The notes under the pieces: generated by a model
What the model was told of the DNA's origin: nothing
Databases searched by the model: none
The model's input: the letters and a program-made list of their open reading frames with translations, nothing else
NCBI GenBank assembly: GCA_024403735.1
Contig: JAKSRG010000004.1
Location: 56,624 to 120,623, forward strand
Reading direction: 5' to 3'
Length of the DNA stretch: 64,000 nucleotides
DNA from: Clostridia bacterium
GTDB taxonomy: Bacteria > Bacillota > Clostridia > Saccharofermentanales > Saccharofermentanaceae
Shown here: piece by piece, positions 62,418 through 64,000 of the stretch
How the letters are laid out: each line of letters begins with the position of its first letter
Numbering within the stretch: the first letter of the stretch is position 1
Position numbers and translations under genes: made by a program

Positions 62418-62843
62418 ATGATTTCAACTAAGGGTAGATATTCAATTAGAATACTGTTGGATTTGGCTGAGAATCAGACTAGTGGTTATGTTCCTCTTAA
62501 AGAAGTAGCTAGTCGTCAGGAGATTTCTCTCAAATATGTTGAGCGTATTTTGCCGGTACTTAAGGAAGCTGGACTTATTGATAGCGTACATGGCAAAGGC
62601 GGAGGATATAAGCTTAGGAAGTCACCTGAGGAATGTTCCTTATGGGAGATATTAAGACTAACAGAAGGTGATTTAGCCCCTGTAGCTTGTCTTAAGGAGG
62701 GAGCAGATCCTTGTAATAAAGCAGCTGAATGCAGAACTTTATCTGTATGGCAGGGCTATTATGATATGACTATAGATTATTTTTCTAAAATATCTATTGC
62801 TGATCTTATGAAGAATAAGCCATCTTCTGATTATATTATTTAA
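62418..62843 (+). CDS. Rrf2-family transcriptional regulator (IscR/CymR-like)
   Basis: A 141-residue winged-helix regulator. It starts MISTKGRYSIRILLDLAEN, followed by the recognition helix region VPLKEVASRQEISLKYVERIL and the wing GKGGGYKL. Three cysteines at 91, 99 and 105 (CLKEGADPC, then NKAAEC) resemble the IscR cluster ligands C92, C98 and C104, with a 7-residue gap in place of 5. The IscR fourth ligand His is Leu here. CymR of Bacillus controls cysteine genes by protein-protein interaction with CysK and lacks this triad. The metY-cysK context supports a sulfur or iron-sulfur sensor. ATG 62418 follows GGAGGTG; the earlier TTG is inside the RBS. Confidence 0.9.
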   Translation: MISTKGRYSIRILLDLAENQTSGYVPLKEVASRQEISLKYVERILPVLKEAGLIDSVHGKGGGYKLRKSPEECSLWEILRLTEGDLAPVACLKEGADPCNKAAECRTLSVWQGYYDMTIDYFSKISIADLMKNKPSSDYII

Positions 62844-62866
62844 AAAGCGATATTTATTATTTGAAG

Positions 62867-62903
62867 ACCAGTTAACTATTACGGTGGTTAGCTGGTTTTT
62901 TTA
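62867..62903 (+). terminator. Terminator of the Rrf2 gene
   Basis: ACCAGTTAAC (62867-62876) with GTTAGCTGGT (62887-62896), one G-T pair, then a T-run. Confidence 0.8.
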
Positions 62904-62977
62904 TTGCTTAATCCGCTCTGAAAATGCAAAATGTAAGCTTATTTCTTGCGAGTGCATATATATTTCAATTAAAGCAT

Positions 62978-62986
62978 TGGTATAAT
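62978..62986 (+). promoter_or_regulatory. Extended -10 promoter of the SPFH gene
   Basis: TGGTATAAT, an extended -10 (TG, one base, TATAAT), 28 bp before the ATG at 63015. The -35 region is only AT-rich. Confidence 0.5.
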
Positions 62987-63014
62987 AATCTCCAGAAAGA
63001 AAGAGGTGATTACT

Positions 63015-63938
63015 ATGACAAAGGTAACAGATATTAAGACAGGCATTAAGGCTCCAACAAAGAAGATTTTGTTCTTTATCCTAATCATTCTTGTTGTTCT
63101 TATCGTTGGATTTAATTCCTTCGTGATTGTTCCAACAGGATATTCTGGAGTAAGAGTTCGCCTAGGACAGGTTTCAAAAGAGACATTGGAGCCAGGTGTA
63201 CATCTTCAGATTCCATTTGTTGATCAGATTAAGAGCGTAAATAATAAGCAGCAGGATGTGACACTAGAAGGTCAGTTCTGGGCAGAGACAGAAGAAAGAG
63301 CAGCTCTTTACTATGAGGGCATCACAATCACATATCAGATTGCTCCAGGTGCTTCATCTTGGCTTCTCTCTAATGTAAATGATTATCAGAATAATCTAAT
63401 TACATCTTCACTTGTTTCATCAGCTCTTAAGACAGCTTCTAAGAAGTATCCAGCAACAGATGCAACAAACAGAGGCATCATTGAGCCAGCAGTTACACTT
63501 GCTCTTCAGGATTCAGTTGATGAGAAGTATGGTGTTGATGTAGTAACAATTATTAAGGTTGTTATTAATAATGCAGATTACGAAGAGTCATACAAGCAGA
63601 GAATTGCAGATCTTCAGGCTGCACAGATCCAGTATCAGACACAGCAGTTTGAGAATCAGCGTGCAATTGAACTCGCTGAAGCTGATGCAACAGTAACACG
63701 TACAAATGCACAGGCTGAAGCTGATGCACTCCTTATTGAGGCACAGGCAGAGGCTGATGCTAACAAGATCAGAGAAGAATCCCTTTCACCAATCGTACTC
63801 TACTATGAGTATCTCCAGAGATGGGATGGACGTCTTCCAATGGTACAGGGTGAGGGTGCAATGCCATTTATCGATGTAACATCATTGATGGACGAAGAGG
63901 CACCTGTTGTAGTTAATACAGAGGTTGCTGAAGAATAA
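63015..63938 (+). CDS. SPFH/prohibitin-like membrane protein (HflC-related)
   Basis: A 307-residue protein with an N-terminal transmembrane anchor (about 17-40, ILFFILIILVVLIVGF) and a prohibitin/SPFH domain (VPTGYSGVRVRLGQVSKETLEPGVHLQIPFVDQI). A coiled-coil region rich in Gln, Ala and Glu (about 190-255, QTQQFENQRAIELAEADATV) follows, typical of flotillin/HflC-like ring scaffolds. It has no HflK partner in the window. GAGGTG supports ATG 63015. Family roles include membrane microdomains and control of FtsH; which applies here is unknown. Confidence 0.88.
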   Translation: MTKVTDIKTGIKAPTKKILFFILIILVVLIVGFNSFVIVPTGYSGVRVRLGQVSKETLEPGVHLQIPFVDQIKSVNNKQQDVTLEGQFWAETEERAALYYEGITITYQIAPGASSWLLSNVNDYQNNLITSSLVSSALKTASKKYPATDATNRGIIEPAVTLALQDSVDEKYGVDVVTIIKVVINNADYEESYKQRIADLQAAQIQYQTQQFENQRAIELAEADATVTRTNAQAEADALLIEAQAEADANKIREESLSPIVLYYEYLQRWDGRLPMVQGEGAMPFIDVTSLMDEEAPVVVNTEVAEE

Positions 63939-63966
63939 CAACATAGGGTAAGACATGAAAGAAGGT

Positions 63967-64000
63967 AGGACCTGGAAGCGATTGCTTCTAGGTCCTTTTT
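63967..64000 (+). terminator. Terminator at the window end
   Basis: A 13-bp stem with one wobble pair, AGGACCTGGAAGC with GCTTCTAGGTCCT and a GATT loop, then TTTTT to the window edge. It ends the SPFH transcript. Confidence 0.9.

Noticed and set aside
63956..64000. Short ORF MKEGRTWKRLL at the window end
   Set aside because: It lies wholly over the terminator stem and T-run and reads off the window, with no RBS of its own.

Overview
This window looks like one chromosomal segment of a low-GC, Gram-positive, strictly fermentative member of the Clostridia, most likely a Lachnospiraceae-type gut or rumen bacterium. The evidence is AT-rich coding sequence, strong GGAGG ribosome binding sites, a ferredoxin-linked 2-oxoacid oxidoreductase, a GlgC/GlgD glycogen pathway, a split transketolase, and a xylo-oligosaccharide locus of GH3, AraC, ABC importer and DUF624 genes. 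I see no rRNA, CRISPR array, insertion sequence, prophage gene or integrase, so it reads as core and metabolic genome rather than a mobile island. Assignment below order level is inference.

Layout. 1-8.4 kb: tail of a degenerate HMP-kinase-like gene, then rsmE, hisS, aspS, lepB, lepA and a cation/Ca2+ exchanger. 8.4-12.3 kb: a small lipoprotein, tRNA-Leu(UAG), a membrane metallophosphoesterase, a C39-like lipoprotein, a ComB-family phosphatase and dtd. 12.3-14.7 kb: a two-gene ABC exporter. 14.7-24.2 kb: uvrB behind a LexA-like box, then dnaE, pfkA and mutS2. 24.2-28.97 kb: an isolated L10-like protein without the L12-binding helix, a minus-strand apgM-alkD pair, a P-loop NTPase, and an SPFH protein with three zinc ribbons.

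29-44.3 kb is the pentose region: xylB, DUF4867 and a FucI/AraA-family isomerase; a split transketolase; a DUF624 membrane protein divergent from a sugar-binding lipoprotein and two permeases; then an AraC regulator divergent from an intracellular GH3 glycosidase and an aldose epimerase. A shared motif, AGCAATAWCTGTAAAGAA, lies upstream of both the binding protein and the GH3 gene. This ties import, hydrolysis, mutarotation, isomerisation, phosphorylation and the pentose phosphate pathway into one route. 44.3-46.95 kb holds a four-subunit 2-oxoacid:ferredoxin oxidoreductase.

47-57 kb is a glycogen operon (glgB, glgC, glgD, glgA, GH13 hydrolase) ending with a membrane zinc-ribbon protein. GlgB and GlgA, the two enzymes that build the polymer, both carry long lysine/alanine/proline-rich tails like those of histone H1. 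GlgC, GlgD and the GH13 enzyme do not. 57-59.7 kb is a two-component system. 59.7-62.9 kb is a sulfur-assimilation unit: metY and cysK behind a promoter with two matching operators and a short Cys/Arg-rich leader ORF, followed by an Rrf2 regulator with three IscR-like cysteines and a related site in its own promoter. The window closes with an SPFH/prohibitin-like membrane protein and a terminator.

The points I consider most worth following up are the histone-like tails on the glycogen enzymes, the truncated L10 paralogue, the conserved AraC-type operators, the Cys-leader/Rrf2 control of metY-cysK, and the xylB-DUF4867-isomerase operon.
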